64,000 nucleotides of DNA from Flemingiibacterium sp964603455 (GCA_964603455.1 CAZRVL010000001.1:1-64000); one strand, 5' to 3'; positions 34,191 through 42,830 are shown, numbered from the stretch's first letter. Notes: generated by a model not told the origin, from the sequence alone. Made by a program: numbers and translations.

Positions 34191-35618
34191 ATGAAAAACA
34201 AAATAACAGCTCTGCTCCTCGTTGCAGCTCAGCTCGCACTCTTCTCATGCGGTGATCAGCAAAACAGCAACACTGAATCTTCAATTGAAGACACTCAAAG
34301 CGGCGATACCACAGCAAGTGACGGATATTCTCCGTCTAAGACATTTGATGACAAAGAGGTAAATATACTTCTTTGGACAGGAAGCCGCATCGCCGTAACA
34401 GAGGAAACCGGCGATGTAATAGATGACGCTGTATATAAAAGGAATCTTAAGGTAGAGGATGAGCTTAAGGTAAAGTTTAAGTATGATTCACGTACCGGTC
34501 ACGGAAATGAATACAGTTCATGGCTCTCGACCTTAAATTCAAGCATACTCGCAGGCGACAACGCATATCAGCTCGCCGGAGGATACGGCTACAGACTTTC
34601 AACAGAAGCTCTGAGCGGAAACTTTATGGATCTCGCTGACAATCCATACATTGACTTCACAAAGCCATGGTGGCCGTCAAATATAATCGAAGCTGCCGAT
34701 ATAGGCGGAAAAATAACTATGGCATTCGGAAACATAGATCCTGTATACTATGATTCGACTTATGCGGTATTCTTCAATAAGGTCATTGCCGAGGATAATA
34801 AGCTCAATGATATATATCAGCTCGTAAATGACGGCAAATGGACGCTCGACAAATTTCTCGAATATTCGCAGACTGCTGCAGATGATCTCAACGGCGATTC
34901 AAAAATGACCGAAGAAGACAGATACGGTGTACTTTTCGACACGGCTATGTCGATAGACGCATTCATAAATTCCTGCGATATTAAAATAACCTCCAGAGAT
35001 TCTGACGGACTTCCGAAGCTCATCGGATTATCTGAAAAATATATAAATGTACAGCAGAAGCTGCGTTCCGCTATACACAATTCGGATCATGTAAGCTATG
35101 GAAATGAAAACAACAGCACGCTTTTTATGAGCGGAAAAGCACTTTTCATGCCGGTAAGTCTCAAATCCGCACATACTCTCCGCGCAATGGATGACGATTT
35201 CGGCATAATCCCTTATCCGAAATACAATGAGGAACAGGAAAAATACATCACTCACAACTCCATCGGAAACACGACCGCATATCTCGTTCCGATAACCTCG
35301 GACGCGGAGCTTGCGGGTTGCGTACTTGAAGCATTGGCTTATTACGGTTACAAGGATATTCTTCCCGAATACTATGAACGCGCATTAAAGGGTAAGGGCA
35401 CTCGCGATGATGAATCGGCAGCGATGCTCGATTTGATATTCGCCAACATCGAATTTGAATTTACCCAGATATATTCCTTCAATTTCGGCGACAATAAATC
35501 ACCATCAATGGCACTCAGAGCCTCTGTATACTATGACGAAGAGCTGGCATCGACATGGGCTAAGAGTGAAAATCTGTATGAGGAAACGATGAAGAACCTC
35601 ATAAATGAACTCAAATAA
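34191..35618 (+). CDS. Extracellular solute-binding lipoprotein (tandem copy 1)
   Basis: A 475-residue predicted lipoprotein beginning at ATG 34191 behind AAAGGATG. Signal MKNKITALLLVAAQLALFSC with lipobox Cys20. The mature protein has KTFDDKEVNILLWTGSR, a helical YKRNLKVEDELKVKF, NPYIDFTKPWWPSNI, FGIIPYPKYNEEQEKY and the C-terminal PEYYERALKGKGTRDDES. It is closely similar to the next gene and more distantly related to the lipoproteins of modules 1 and 2. The Trp-rich DFTKPWWPSN segment is shared only by this pair. The ligand is probably a carbohydrate; no permease is encoded nearby. Confidence 0.92.
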   Translation: MKNKITALLLVAAQLALFSCGDQQNSNTESSIEDTQSGDTTASDGYSPSKTFDDKEVNILLWTGSRIAVTEETGDVIDDAVYKRNLKVEDELKVKFKYDSRTGHGNEYSSWLSTLNSSILAGDNAYQLAGGYGYRLSTEALSGNFMDLADNPYIDFTKPWWPSNIIEAADIGGKITMAFGNIDPVYYDSTYAVFFNKVIAEDNKLNDIYQLVNDGKWTLDKFLEYSQTAADDLNGDSKMTEEDRYGVLFDTAMSIDAFINSCDIKITSRDSDGLPKLIGLSEKYINVQQKLRSAIHNSDHVSYGNENNSTLFMSGKALFMPVSLKSAHTLRAMDDDFGIIPYPKYNEEQEKYITHNSIGNTTAYLVPITSDAELAGCVLEALAYYGYKDILPEYYERALKGKGTRDDESAAMLDLIFANIEFEFTQIYSFNFGDNKSPSMALRASVYYDEELASTWAKSENLYEETMKNLINELK

Positions 35619-35701
35619 TTCCAAAATTTAACTTGGCAAACAACAATTCTTGTGCAGAAAAAGTGATATGTAAAATATATGTAAATATTTCCTTGAATCT
35701 A

Positions 35702-35732
35702 TTGACAAATTTCGGGGGGGGGGTGGTATAAT
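35702..35732 (+). promoter_or_regulatory. Promoter with a G10 tract in its spacer (candidate phase-variable promoter)
   Basis: A perfect TTGACA (35702-35707) and a perfect TATAAT (35727-35732) are 19 bases apart, and ten of the spacer bases are consecutive G (35714-35723). Loss of two G would give the optimal 17-base spacing used by nearly all other promoters in this window. Slippage in the tract would therefore change promoter strength. The start codon of the lipoprotein gene lies 41 bases downstream. Confidence 0.75.
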
Positions 35733-35773
35733 GTTGATATATTATGAATTTTTCTTGCACAAGGAGAATAAAA

Positions 35774-37207
35774 ATGAAGCTCAAATTAACAGCACTGCTG
35801 CTCATCGCGGCACAGCTCGCCATGTTTTCATGCGGCGATAATTCGAATGTTGATACCGAGACCACAACAGACACACAATCCGAAACGACCGAAGTCGGTG
35901 ACGGATATTCTGTAAGTAAGACTTTCGAAGGTCAGGAGGTCAATATCCTGCTTTGGTCATTAACCGGGATCAATGTGACCGAGGAAACAGGAGATGTCAT
36001 AAACGATGCTGTATATCATAGAAATCTCAATGTAGAGGACGAGCTTAAGATAAAGCTCAAATATGATGTACGCGCAGGTCACGGCGGAGATTACGGCAAC
36101 TGGATATCAACGTTAAATGCAAGCATAATGGCAGGAGACAATGCTTATCAGTTGGCAGGTGGATACGGATACCGTCTAACCGGAGACTCGCTCAACGACA
36201 GCTATATGAACCTGAAAGACAATCCGTATATAGACTTCACAAAGCCCTGGTGGCCATCAAATATCATCGAGGCATCCGACCTCGGCGGACGTATGACTGT
36301 AGCCTTCGGCAACATCGATCCATCCTATTACAACACGACTTACGATATATGCTTTAATAAGCAGATAGCCGAGGATCTCAAATTTGATGATATATACACC
36401 ATCGTAAAGGATGGCAAATGGACACTCGATAAGCTTATAGAATATTCGAAACTCGCGGCTGCAGATCTTGACGGTGATACAAAGATGACAGATGCTGACA
36501 GATACGGACTCATTTGTGACAATAATATGTGTGTAGATGCGTTCATAAATTCCTGCGACATAAAGATAACCGAAAAGGATTCCAACGGTGTTCCTTCACT
36601 TATCGGTCTGACCGAGAGATATACAAATCTCTATGACAAATTATACGATTTTTTGAAGACATCCGATTCGGCATATCTCTGTGATGATATGGACAATGTT
36701 AATGTAAAGCTGTTCATGAGCGGAAAAAGTATGTTCTTCGCTTCCAGATTCCGCGATATACATACTCTCCGTTCGATGGACGATGATTTCGGTGTAGTTC
36801 CATATCCGAAGTACGATGAGGCTCAGGAAGAATATTATACCTACAATGCTATAGGAAACTCTACCTCGTTCATCGCACCGGTTACAGCCGATGAAGAACT
36901 CACCGGATGCCTTCTCGAAGCATTGGCATATCACGGATACAAAGAAATTCTTCCCGAATACTACGAACGTGCGCTCAAAGGCAAGGGAACACGTGATGAC
37001 AGCTCGGCAGAAATGCTCGATATAATATTCAACAATGTCAAGTATGACTTTACACAGATATACTCCTTCAACTTCGGCGATCAGAAGGCTCCGTCTATGG
37101 CTCTCAGAATGTCTTTAAAAAATAGCAATCCTATCTCATCTCTCTGGGCTTCAAATCAGAACATATACGATGAGACTATGGAAAAACTCACAAGTACACT
37201 TAAATAA
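35774..37207 (+). CDS. Extracellular solute-binding lipoprotein (tandem copy 2)
   Basis: A 477-residue predicted lipoprotein. I start at ATG 35774 behind AAGGAG; the frame extends ten codons upstream without a site. Signal MKLKLTALLLIAAQLAMFSC, Cys20. It tracks the preceding gene closely: KTFEGQEVNILLWSLTG, YHRNLNVEDELKIKLKYD, NPYIDFTKPWWPSNIIE, FGVVPYPKYDEAQEEY, PEYYERALKGKGTRDDSS. Unlike copy 1 it has its own strong promoter boxes, separated by a spacer containing ten G. A terminator follows the stop codon. Confidence 0.92.
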   Translation: MKLKLTALLLIAAQLAMFSCGDNSNVDTETTTDTQSETTEVGDGYSVSKTFEGQEVNILLWSLTGINVTEETGDVINDAVYHRNLNVEDELKIKLKYDVRAGHGGDYGNWISTLNASIMAGDNAYQLAGGYGYRLTGDSLNDSYMNLKDNPYIDFTKPWWPSNIIEASDLGGRMTVAFGNIDPSYYNTTYDICFNKQIAEDLKFDDIYTIVKDGKWTLDKLIEYSKLAAADLDGDTKMTDADRYGLICDNNMCVDAFINSCDIKITEKDSNGVPSLIGLTERYTNLYDKLYDFLKTSDSAYLCDDMDNVNVKLFMSGKSMFFASRFRDIHTLRSMDDDFGVVPYPKYDEAQEEYYTYNAIGNSTSFIAPVTADEELTGCLLEALAYHGYKEILPEYYERALKGKGTRDDSSAEMLDIIFNNVKYDFTQIYSFNFGDQKAPSMALRMSLKNSNPISSLWASNQNIYDETMEKLTSTLK

Positions 37208-37214
37208 TATGCTT

Positions 37215-37244
37215 CTCCCTGCATTTTTTGCAGGGAGTTTTTAT
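37215..37244 (+). terminator. Intrinsic terminator after the tandem lipoprotein genes
   Basis: CTCCCTGCA (37215-37223) and TGCAGGGAG (37229-37237) form a 9-bp stem with five T in the loop, followed by TTTTTAT. Confidence 0.9.
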
Positions 37245-37276
37245 ATATAAATGCACGATTATTTTGACAACTCCAC

Positions 37277-37305
37277 TTGTTTTATTAACAATTTTGGGGT
37301 ATAAT
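37277..37305 (+). promoter_or_regulatory. Promoter of the aldehyde dehydrogenase gene
   Basis: TATAAT at 37300-37305 with TTGTTT (37277-37282) 17 bases upstream; a better TTGACA at 37265-37270 is too far away to pair with it. Moderate support. Confidence 0.5.
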
Positions 37306-37343
37306 AGAATTATGATAATCAAAGCATTCAAGGAGAACGCACA

Positions 37344-38756
37344 ATGGAAAATTATGAGAATCCTCACAATATCGCTCCGGAGCTGTTTGAGACCATCTGC
37401 GCTCAGCGTGAATTTTTCGCTACTGGAAAGACACGTGACATTTCATTCAGAAGACAGCTTCTTATAAATCTGAGAATAATGATACGAGACAACGAAGGAC
37501 TTATTTTAGAGGCTCTGCGCGCCGATCTCGGAAAATCCTATACCGAAGCATATATGACCGAGATCGGAATGGTCGATCAGGAAATAAACCATACTCTGCG
37601 CTATCTGAAGGTTTGGAATGCGCCCGACACGACTGCCACACCGTATTTTCTATGGCCTGCTTCGAGCAAAAAATATCACCATCCACGCGGACTCGTAATG
37701 ATCTTTTCGCCGTGGAATTATCCGTTCCTTTTATCTATACAGCCGCTCATCTCCTCGATAGCTGCCGGAAACTGCACAATACTTAAGCTGTCAGAGCAAT
37801 CTCCGCGTACATCAAAGCTACTTTGTGAGCTGATCGACAAATATTTTGACCGCGAATACATCGCAGCTTACATCGACAGCTTCGAAGCGGTAAAAGCTGT
37901 CCGTTGGGAGCAGTTCGGATTGGTATTTTATACCGGAGGTCCGACCGTTGCAAGAATAATCTCAAAAGCGGCGGCAGCTCAGCTCACACCGGTAGTACTT
38001 GAACTCGGAGGAAAATCCCCCTGCATAGTTGACCGAACCGCAAATCTAAAGCTTGCAGCCAAGCGCATTGTCGCCGGAAAGCTGCTCAACGCCGGACAGA
38101 CCTGTGTTGCACCAGATTATCTTTATGTCGAATCATGTGTCAAAGAGGAATTTATCGGATATTTAAAGGAATACTGCGACAGATTTTGCCAGGCTTCTCC
38201 GACCGAAAACAAATTCTATCCGAAGATAATAAACAAAATGCACTTCGACCGACTCAAAAATTATCTTGCCGACGGAGATATAATATTCGGCGGCGAGGTC
38301 AATGAGGAAAACAACCGCATATCTCTTACACTTATGGAGCATATCAAAAAGGACAGCAAGCTCGCAAGCGAAGAAATATTCGGTCCGATACTGCCGATAT
38401 TCGAATTCGGAGATATAAATATTGTTATAAACACGCTCAAAAAGCGTCCGAAGCCTCTCGCATTATACCTTTTCTCAAAGAACAAGGAGACCTGCAAAAA
38501 TGTGCTCGACAATCTCGATTTCGGCTGCGGCTGCATAAACGACACAGTAATGCAAATCGCCAATCCCCACCTTCCCTTCGGCGGTGTCGGCGAAAGCGGA
38601 ATGGGACGCTATCACGGAAAAGCCGGATTCGATACCTTCAGCACAGAAGCCTCTGTGATGAAATCTTCATCGCACATAGATATAAATCCCTTCCGCTATC
38701 CGCCATATGACGATAATTACGGATTGCTGAGAGTGATACTCAGGTATCTTATATAA
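37344..38756 (+). CDS. Aldehyde dehydrogenase (class 3, fatty or aromatic aldehyde type)
   Basis: A 470-residue NAD(P)-dependent enzyme that oxidises aldehydes to acids. Motifs are IFSPWNYPFLLSIQPLI (cofactor and substrate site), FYTGGPTVARII, the general base in VVLELGGKSPCIV (Glu) and the catalytic cysteine in NAGQTCVAPDYLYV. The C-terminal NDTVMQIANPHLPFGGVGESGMGRYHGKAG is typical of the shorter class 3 group (YwdH, fatty aldehyde dehydrogenases). The C-terminal extension ends FRYPPYDDNYGLLRVILRYL, a tail that may contact membranes. AAGGAG precedes ATG. It is a single-gene unit. Substrate not known. Confidence 0.92.
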   Translation: MENYENPHNIAPELFETICAQREFFATGKTRDISFRRQLLINLRIMIRDNEGLILEALRADLGKSYTEAYMTEIGMVDQEINHTLRYLKVWNAPDTTATPYFLWPASSKKYHHPRGLVMIFSPWNYPFLLSIQPLISSIAAGNCTILKLSEQSPRTSKLLCELIDKYFDREYIAAYIDSFEAVKAVRWEQFGLVFYTGGPTVARIISKAAAAQLTPVVLELGGKSPCIVDRTANLKLAAKRIVAGKLLNAGQTCVAPDYLYVESCVKEEFIGYLKEYCDRFCQASPTENKFYPKIINKMHFDRLKNYLADGDIIFGGEVNEENNRISLTLMEHIKKDSKLASEEIFGPILPIFEFGDINIVINTLKKRPKPLALYLFSKNKETCKNVLDNLDFGCGCINDTVMQIANPHLPFGGVGESGMGRYHGKAGFDTFSTEASVMKSSSHIDINPFRYPPYDDNYGLLRVILRYLI

Positions 38757-38781
38757 ATTTTATAATCTGTGAAATTACCTC

Positions 38782-38810
38782 TTGCATTCTGTGTCGATTT
38801 GTGGTATAAT
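38782..38810 (+). promoter_or_regulatory. Promoter of the homoserine dehydrogenase gene
   Basis: TTGCAT (38782-38787) and TATAAT (38805-38810) with a 17-base spacer and TGTGG before the -10. The start codon is 156 bases away, leaving a long leader. Confidence 0.75.
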
Positions 38811-38840
38811 AGTAGTAAGCTAATATGAGAAAGGAAACAG

Positions 38841-38947
38841 AGTTCTGCTCTGCCACTTTCGATCTTAAAAATGCTATCACAAACCAAGCTCCGAGATGGA
38901 GCAGAAAGGAAGCTTTTGCGTTGTGATGTGCAACATCACGTGCAAAA
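38841..38947 (+). ncRNA. Structured 5' leader of homoserine dehydrogenase (candidate cis-regulatory RNA)
   Basis: The leader contains two alternative pairings. TTCTGCTC (38843-38850) can pair with GAGCAGAA (38899-38906), or GCTCC (38888-38892) can pair locally with GGAGC (38898-38902). A further hairpin, GTGATGT-GCA-ACATCAC (38923-38939), is flanked by TTTTGC and GCAAAA and lies 19 bases before the start codon. I cannot match it to a known riboswitch or T-box (no T-box sequence AGGGTGG). Such switchable pairing suggests amino-acid-responsive regulation. This is inference from base pairing only. Confidence 0.4.
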
Positions 38948-38965
38948 CGTTACGGTTATAATAAA

Positions 38966-40159
38966 ATGATAAACGTTGCAATATTCGGATTCGGAGTAGT
39001 CGGCGGCGGTACTGCCGAAGTGCTTACGAAGAATGCCGAGCTGATCGCCGAGCGTGTCGGTGACGGGATAAACATAAAATATATTCTCGATCTGCGCGAT
39101 TTTCCGGACAGTCCATTCGCAGACAAAATAGTTCACGATATTAATATCATATTGAATGACCCTGAGGTCAAGATATGTGCTGAGCTTATGGGAGGATCTC
39201 ATCCCGCATTCGAATTTTCAAAGGCTGCAATGGAAGCCGGAAAAAGCGTTGTAACTTCGAACAAGGAAGTAGTCGCTACCTTCGGTCCAGAGCTTCTTGA
39301 GATCGCCGCAAAAAACAATGTTCGTTATCTCTTTGAAGCGAGTGTTGGCGGAGGAATACCGGTGATACATCCTATCGGCTCTTGCCTGACAGCCAATGAT
39401 ATTACCGAGGTCGATGGAATACTTAACGGAACTACCAACTATATCCTGACTCAGATGATAAACGAAGGCAAGGATTTTGCGGAAGCACTCGCCGAGGCTC
39501 AGGAAAAGGGGTATGCCGAAAAAGATCCGACAGCCGATGTTGACGGTATAGACACCTGCAGAAAAATATCCATTCTCTCGGCTATCGCATTCGGAAAATT
39601 AATTCCGCCGGAAATGGTAAAGACCGAAGGAATACGCAGCGTAACTCTCAAGGATGTCGAGATAGCCGAAAAGCTCGGTGCATCGATAAAGCTTATCGGA
39701 CGTGCAGTGAGAGTTGACGGAAAGCTCTGTGCAACAGTTGCGCCCATGCTCGTCAAAAATTCAAATCCGCTTGCAAATATTTCGGATGTATACAATGGAG
39801 TGCTCGTAAACGGAAATGCTATCGGAGATGTTATGTTCTACGGAAGAGGTGCGGGAAAACTCCCAACTGCAAGCGCGGTCGTTTCTGATATAATCGACAT
39901 AGCTACTTACCTTGACCATCCGATACACAATGTGCATATATGGGAACGTCTTCCCGAATCCGAACTGCTCGATGCAGACCATCTCAAATCCAAATTCTAT
40001 CTGCGCTTTGACAAAAAGCCAAACCATTGCCTGTGTATGCTTGATGCAGAGGTTGTTGAGGACAGCGAAGACTGCTATGCGGTCGTTACAGGCGAGGTCA
40101 ATCCGCTTGAGATCGGTATCACGCTCGCAGAAAAATATACTGCAATGAGAATCCTTTAA
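38966..40159 (+). CDS. hom: Homoserine dehydrogenase
   Basis: A 397-residue NAD(P)-dependent enzyme that reduces aspartate semialdehyde to homoserine, the branch step for methionine and threonine. The Rossmann motif FGFGVVGGGTAEVL is at 6-19, followed by TSNKEVVATFGPELLEIA, FEASVGGGIPVI, ILNGTTNYILTQM and GYAEKDPTADVDGIDTCRK, where the catalytic Glu, Asp and Lys of the family lie. The C-terminal 70 residues (PNHCLCMLDAEVVEDSEDCY) may be a reduced ACT-like regulatory domain. No clear ribosome site is visible, and the start lies after a structured leader. A terminator follows. Confidence 0.94.
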   Translation: MINVAIFGFGVVGGGTAEVLTKNAELIAERVGDGINIKYILDLRDFPDSPFADKIVHDINIILNDPEVKICAELMGGSHPAFEFSKAAMEAGKSVVTSNKEVVATFGPELLEIAAKNNVRYLFEASVGGGIPVIHPIGSCLTANDITEVDGILNGTTNYILTQMINEGKDFAEALAEAQEKGYAEKDPTADVDGIDTCRKISILSAIAFGKLIPPEMVKTEGIRSVTLKDVEIAEKLGASIKLIGRAVRVDGKLCATVAPMLVKNSNPLANISDVYNGVLVNGNAIGDVMFYGRGAGKLPTASAVVSDIIDIATYLDHPIHNVHIWERLPESELLDADHLKSKFYLRFDKKPNHCLCMLDAEVVEDSEDCYAVVTGEVNPLEIGITLAEKYTAMRIL

Positions 40160-40165
40160 AATAGC

Positions 40166-40194
40166 AAGATCGGGAACGAAATGCTCCCGATCTT
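40166..40194. terminator. Bidirectional terminator between hom and the sigma factor gene
   Basis: AAGATCGGGA (40166-40175) and TCCCGATCTT (40185-40194) form a 10-bp stem with a 9-base loop, followed by ATTTTATTT on the plus strand. Confidence 0.85.
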
Positions 40195-40197
40195 ATT

Positions 40198-41835
40198 TTA
40201 TTTCTGCTTTTCTTCGTATATCAAGACCACTGGAGGGCAGCAGTAATCTACATCTGCCAGATGCAGTCCTCTCTCATACGCTTCTCTGATAACAAGCATA
40301 ACAATACACTCTGTAGCCGGAAGATAGCGATACATATCGCTTACACCCTTCAAATGTTTCGGCAGCGACAGCATATTACCCTTAAGATACTCTGCATATT
40401 CTCCGCCAAGCTCAGACTTCAGTTCATCGAAGCATTTTTCGATCAATGAGCTTATCTTTTTGAAATTCTCTCGCTCAACGATCGGAATATCTACCTTCAG
40501 TTCACCATCTTCTCTGATTATAAGTCCCGTACACTTTATGAGATCGGGGAGCTTTTCTATCATTGCGGACGATATTCCGCTGTTTTCGACTGGAAGTTTT
40601 TTGTATATACACCAGAGCAACTTTCGTATTTCATTAAAATACAGCTCATATCCGCAGACAGCGAATCTGTGTGGGTTATCCCACAGAGTCGTGTCAAATT
40701 CTACCATCTGCAAAAATTTCGCATCAAAATGATCGCATTCACCGCCATCTGTGCGATGTCCTCCGATAACACTGTATTCCTTCACTCTATCAAGCTCCTC
40801 GCTTTGATAACCGGACGGAGTATAATATCCGCTCGCAGTCCAGCTTCCTCCGTCACGCCGATTCGGATGTCTGTATGTGCTGTTGTCTGACAGCCTGAGC
40901 TGAAAACGTTGCAATGCACAGAGCAGAAAATAACGTTCGAGCTTCGTCCTGCTGTGAACGTTCATCTCACGAACGAAATCAAGCCGGTCGAGTTCGTTTA
41001 ATCTATTCGACAAAATATTCCATATTCTGTCAAAACGTTCCTTTATAAATTTTTGCTGTGCCGGGAAATGCTGTATCAAGTCTTCCGGACGATATATTAT
41101 AAAATCGGTATAATATCTTTTTCCGTCAGTCTCGACCATAAGCTCGGCATTCGTAAGTTTTCTGATAATAGGTTCAATATATACGGTCGGTATTCCGAGC
41201 GCATTTGCAAGCTCTACCGCCGTGAGCGGTCTTTCGTATGCGGATATTAGCAGATTCTGCGCTATGAGATCGTCTTCAACGCAGGACATCGGCTCACCGT
41301 GAAGTCCTTCGCTTCCGCTTATCGAAAGATTCAGCGTTCCGGGTATATTGTTTCTTGCTTCGTTCATTTGTGTAAATCCCTCCTTGATCTTTTCGCGACC
41401 TGCCGAAAGTCTGCTCTTGACCGTTCCTGACGGCAGACCCATATGATAAGCTATATCCGATATAGTTTGACCGTTATAGTAATAACGTATCATAACCTCA
41501 CGTGTTGTTTTGGACAGATAATTTATTTCACGTCTCACACGCTCGGCTTCCTCGATCAGTTCATCATCACCTTCATCTGCTGCAATATTATCAGCCTCGA
41601 AAATATCGACTGTCGGCGGCTGTGAATACCTCTTTCTCAGCATACTGTTAAATTTGTGCATAAACGTATTCGCAAGCCAGGTCTTCGGATATTCTATCAC
41701 TCCGCCTCTTCTCAAATATGCCAAGGCATCGAGAAAGGTTTCGGACACCAGATCCTCGGCATCCTCATATGATGAGCATTTCGATTCGGCAAATCTTCGT
41801 ATGTAATCATAATATTCAAGCAGTTGGTCATCCAT
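40198..41835 (-). CDS. ECF-like sigma factor with long C-terminal winged-helix and unknown extension
   Basis: A 545-residue protein beginning at ATG 41835 behind AAAGGAG. Residues about 8-75 form a sigma region 2 (EDAEDLVSETFLDALAYL, KTWLANTFMHKFNSMLRK). Residues about 115-165 form region 4 (KTTREVMIRYYYNGQTISDIAYHMGLPSGTVKSRLSAGREKI). Unlike ordinary ECF factors of about 180 residues, it continues with a winged-helix-like segment (RPLTAVELANALGIPTVYIEPIIRKLTNAELM, about 200-255) and 290 residues with no recognised motif. These include WTASGYYTPSGYQ and a Cys/His-containing GGECDHFDAK. The extension may sense a signal and replace the missing anti-sigma factor. Regulon unknown. Confidence 0.85.
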   Translation of the reverse strand: MDDQLLEYYDYIRRFAESKCSSYEDAEDLVSETFLDALAYLRRGGVIEYPKTWLANTFMHKFNSMLRKRYSQPPTVDIFEADNIAADEGDDELIEEAERVRREINYLSKTTREVMIRYYYNGQTISDIAYHMGLPSGTVKSRLSAGREKIKEGFTQMNEARNNIPGTLNLSISGSEGLHGEPMSCVEDDLIAQNLLISAYERPLTAVELANALGIPTVYIEPIIRKLTNAELMVETDGKRYYTDFIIYRPEDLIQHFPAQQKFIKERFDRIWNILSNRLNELDRLDFVREMNVHSRTKLERYFLLCALQRFQLRLSDNSTYRHPNRRDGGSWTASGYYTPSGYQSEELDRVKEYSVIGGHRTDGGECDHFDAKFLQMVEFDTTLWDNPHRFAVCGYELYFNEIRKLLWCIYKKLPVENSGISSAMIEKLPDLIKCTGLIIREDGELKVDIPIVERENFKKISSLIEKCFDELKSELGGEYAEYLKGNMLSLPKHLKGVSDMYRYLPATECIVMLVIREAYERGLHLADVDYCCPPVVLIYEEKQK

Positions 41836-41940
41836 ACTGTTTTCTCCTTTCATGAGTATAGTCGCAAAAATATTTAAATGGTTCGGTCAAAGATCGATTT
41901 TTTATTTTCTGCTCAGATTTATATAGTTTTAATAAATCAC

Positions 41941-41969
41941 TTGACAAATATTTTACAATGTGCTATAAT
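41941..41969 (+). promoter_or_regulatory. Promoter of the glycerophosphodiesterase-like gene
   Basis: TTGACA at 41941-41946 and TATAAT at 41964-41969 with a 17-base spacer. Confidence 0.85.
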
Positions 41970-42026
41970 ATAAATATCTTTAATAGGATATTTTATCACC
42001 ATGAAGATAACGAAAGGATAAAGCTC

Positions 42027-42794
42027 ATGAGCACATATATGAAAATGAATAAGACATGGATCTCTTCGGCACATCAGGGATTCGTTAAAGACGGTGTACA
42101 CCAAAATACTCTCGCCGCATATCTTTTGGCTGCCGATAAGGGCGCGGATATGATCGAGACCGATGAAAGAACTACTAAAGACGGAATAATAGTTGCAAAT
42201 CACGACCCATCTGTAAAGGCATTCAATGAAAACGGTGAATTGGTCGAATATGTCATTTCCGAAACGAATTATGAAGACATAGCAAAGCTGCGCTTTGTAA
42301 AGGGCGGCGATGATGGCTGTCGTGTCCCGACACTTAAGGAAGTTCTCCATCTCGCATATTTCACCGGAATGTGTCTGAATATCGACCTCAAGGAAGGAAT
42401 TACACATGCCGAGGAGATCGCAGAAATGGTCGTAAGTTCGGGTATGCGCGGAAGAGTCGTATATGCTACTAATGCTTCCGGAGCGGCTGCAATAAACAAG
42501 ATACTCGCTATCGACCCTGATGCAAGATTCATAGACACCAAACAGAATTATACAAGAGAAAAGTTAGCAGATGTAAAGGACTACGCTAACAAGTGCTTCG
42601 TATACACAGGTGATTTTTCGGATGAAAACATAGCCGAAATACGTAAGAGCGGCTGTATGCTCGCGACTATTTCGCTTAATGCGGACAATGCGAAGGCGGC
42701 ATTCAAGCATCATCCAGACATGGCTGAATATCCTCACACCAGCGATTTTGAGGCTATAGACAAAGAGATACTCAATGCGGTAAAATACTGGTAA
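42027..42794 (+). CDS. Glycerophosphodiester phosphodiesterase-like protein (variant active site)
   Basis: A 255-residue TIM-barrel protein of the GDPD family, starting at ATG 42027 behind AAAGGAT. Family landmarks are SSAHQGFVKDGVHQNTLAAY (16-35), GADMIETDERTTKDGIIVANHDPSV and LNIDLKEG. In typical enzymes the first block reads HRG...ENT; here Arg becomes Gln17 and the metal ligand Glu becomes Gln26, while E44, D46 and H59 remain. The enzyme may be altered in metal use or substrate, or be non-catalytic. No signal peptide, so probably cytoplasmic. Confidence 0.82.
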   Translation: MSTYMKMNKTWISSAHQGFVKDGVHQNTLAAYLLAADKGADMIETDERTTKDGIIVANHDPSVKAFNENGELVEYVISETNYEDIAKLRFVKGGDDGCRVPTLKEVLHLAYFTGMCLNIDLKEGITHAEEIAEMVVSSGMRGRVVYATNASGAAAINKILAIDPDARFIDTKQNYTREKLADVKDYANKCFVYTGDFSDENIAEIRKSGCMLATISLNADNAKAAFKHHPDMAEYPHTSDFEAIDKEILNAVKYW

Positions 42795-42807
42795 AATATA
42801 TTTTTTG

Positions 42808-42830
42808 CGGACGATCCATTCGTCCGTTTT
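42808..42830 (+). terminator. Terminator of the glycerophosphodiesterase-like gene
   Basis: CGGACGA (42808-42814) and TCGTCCG (42820-42826) form a 7-bp stem with a 5-base loop, followed by TTTTTGTTTTT. Confidence 0.85.

Noticed and set aside
34191..37207. Two lipoprotein genes read as one gene split by a frameshift
   Set aside because: Each has its own signal peptide, lipobox and ribosome site, so they are tandem paralogues, not halves of one gene.
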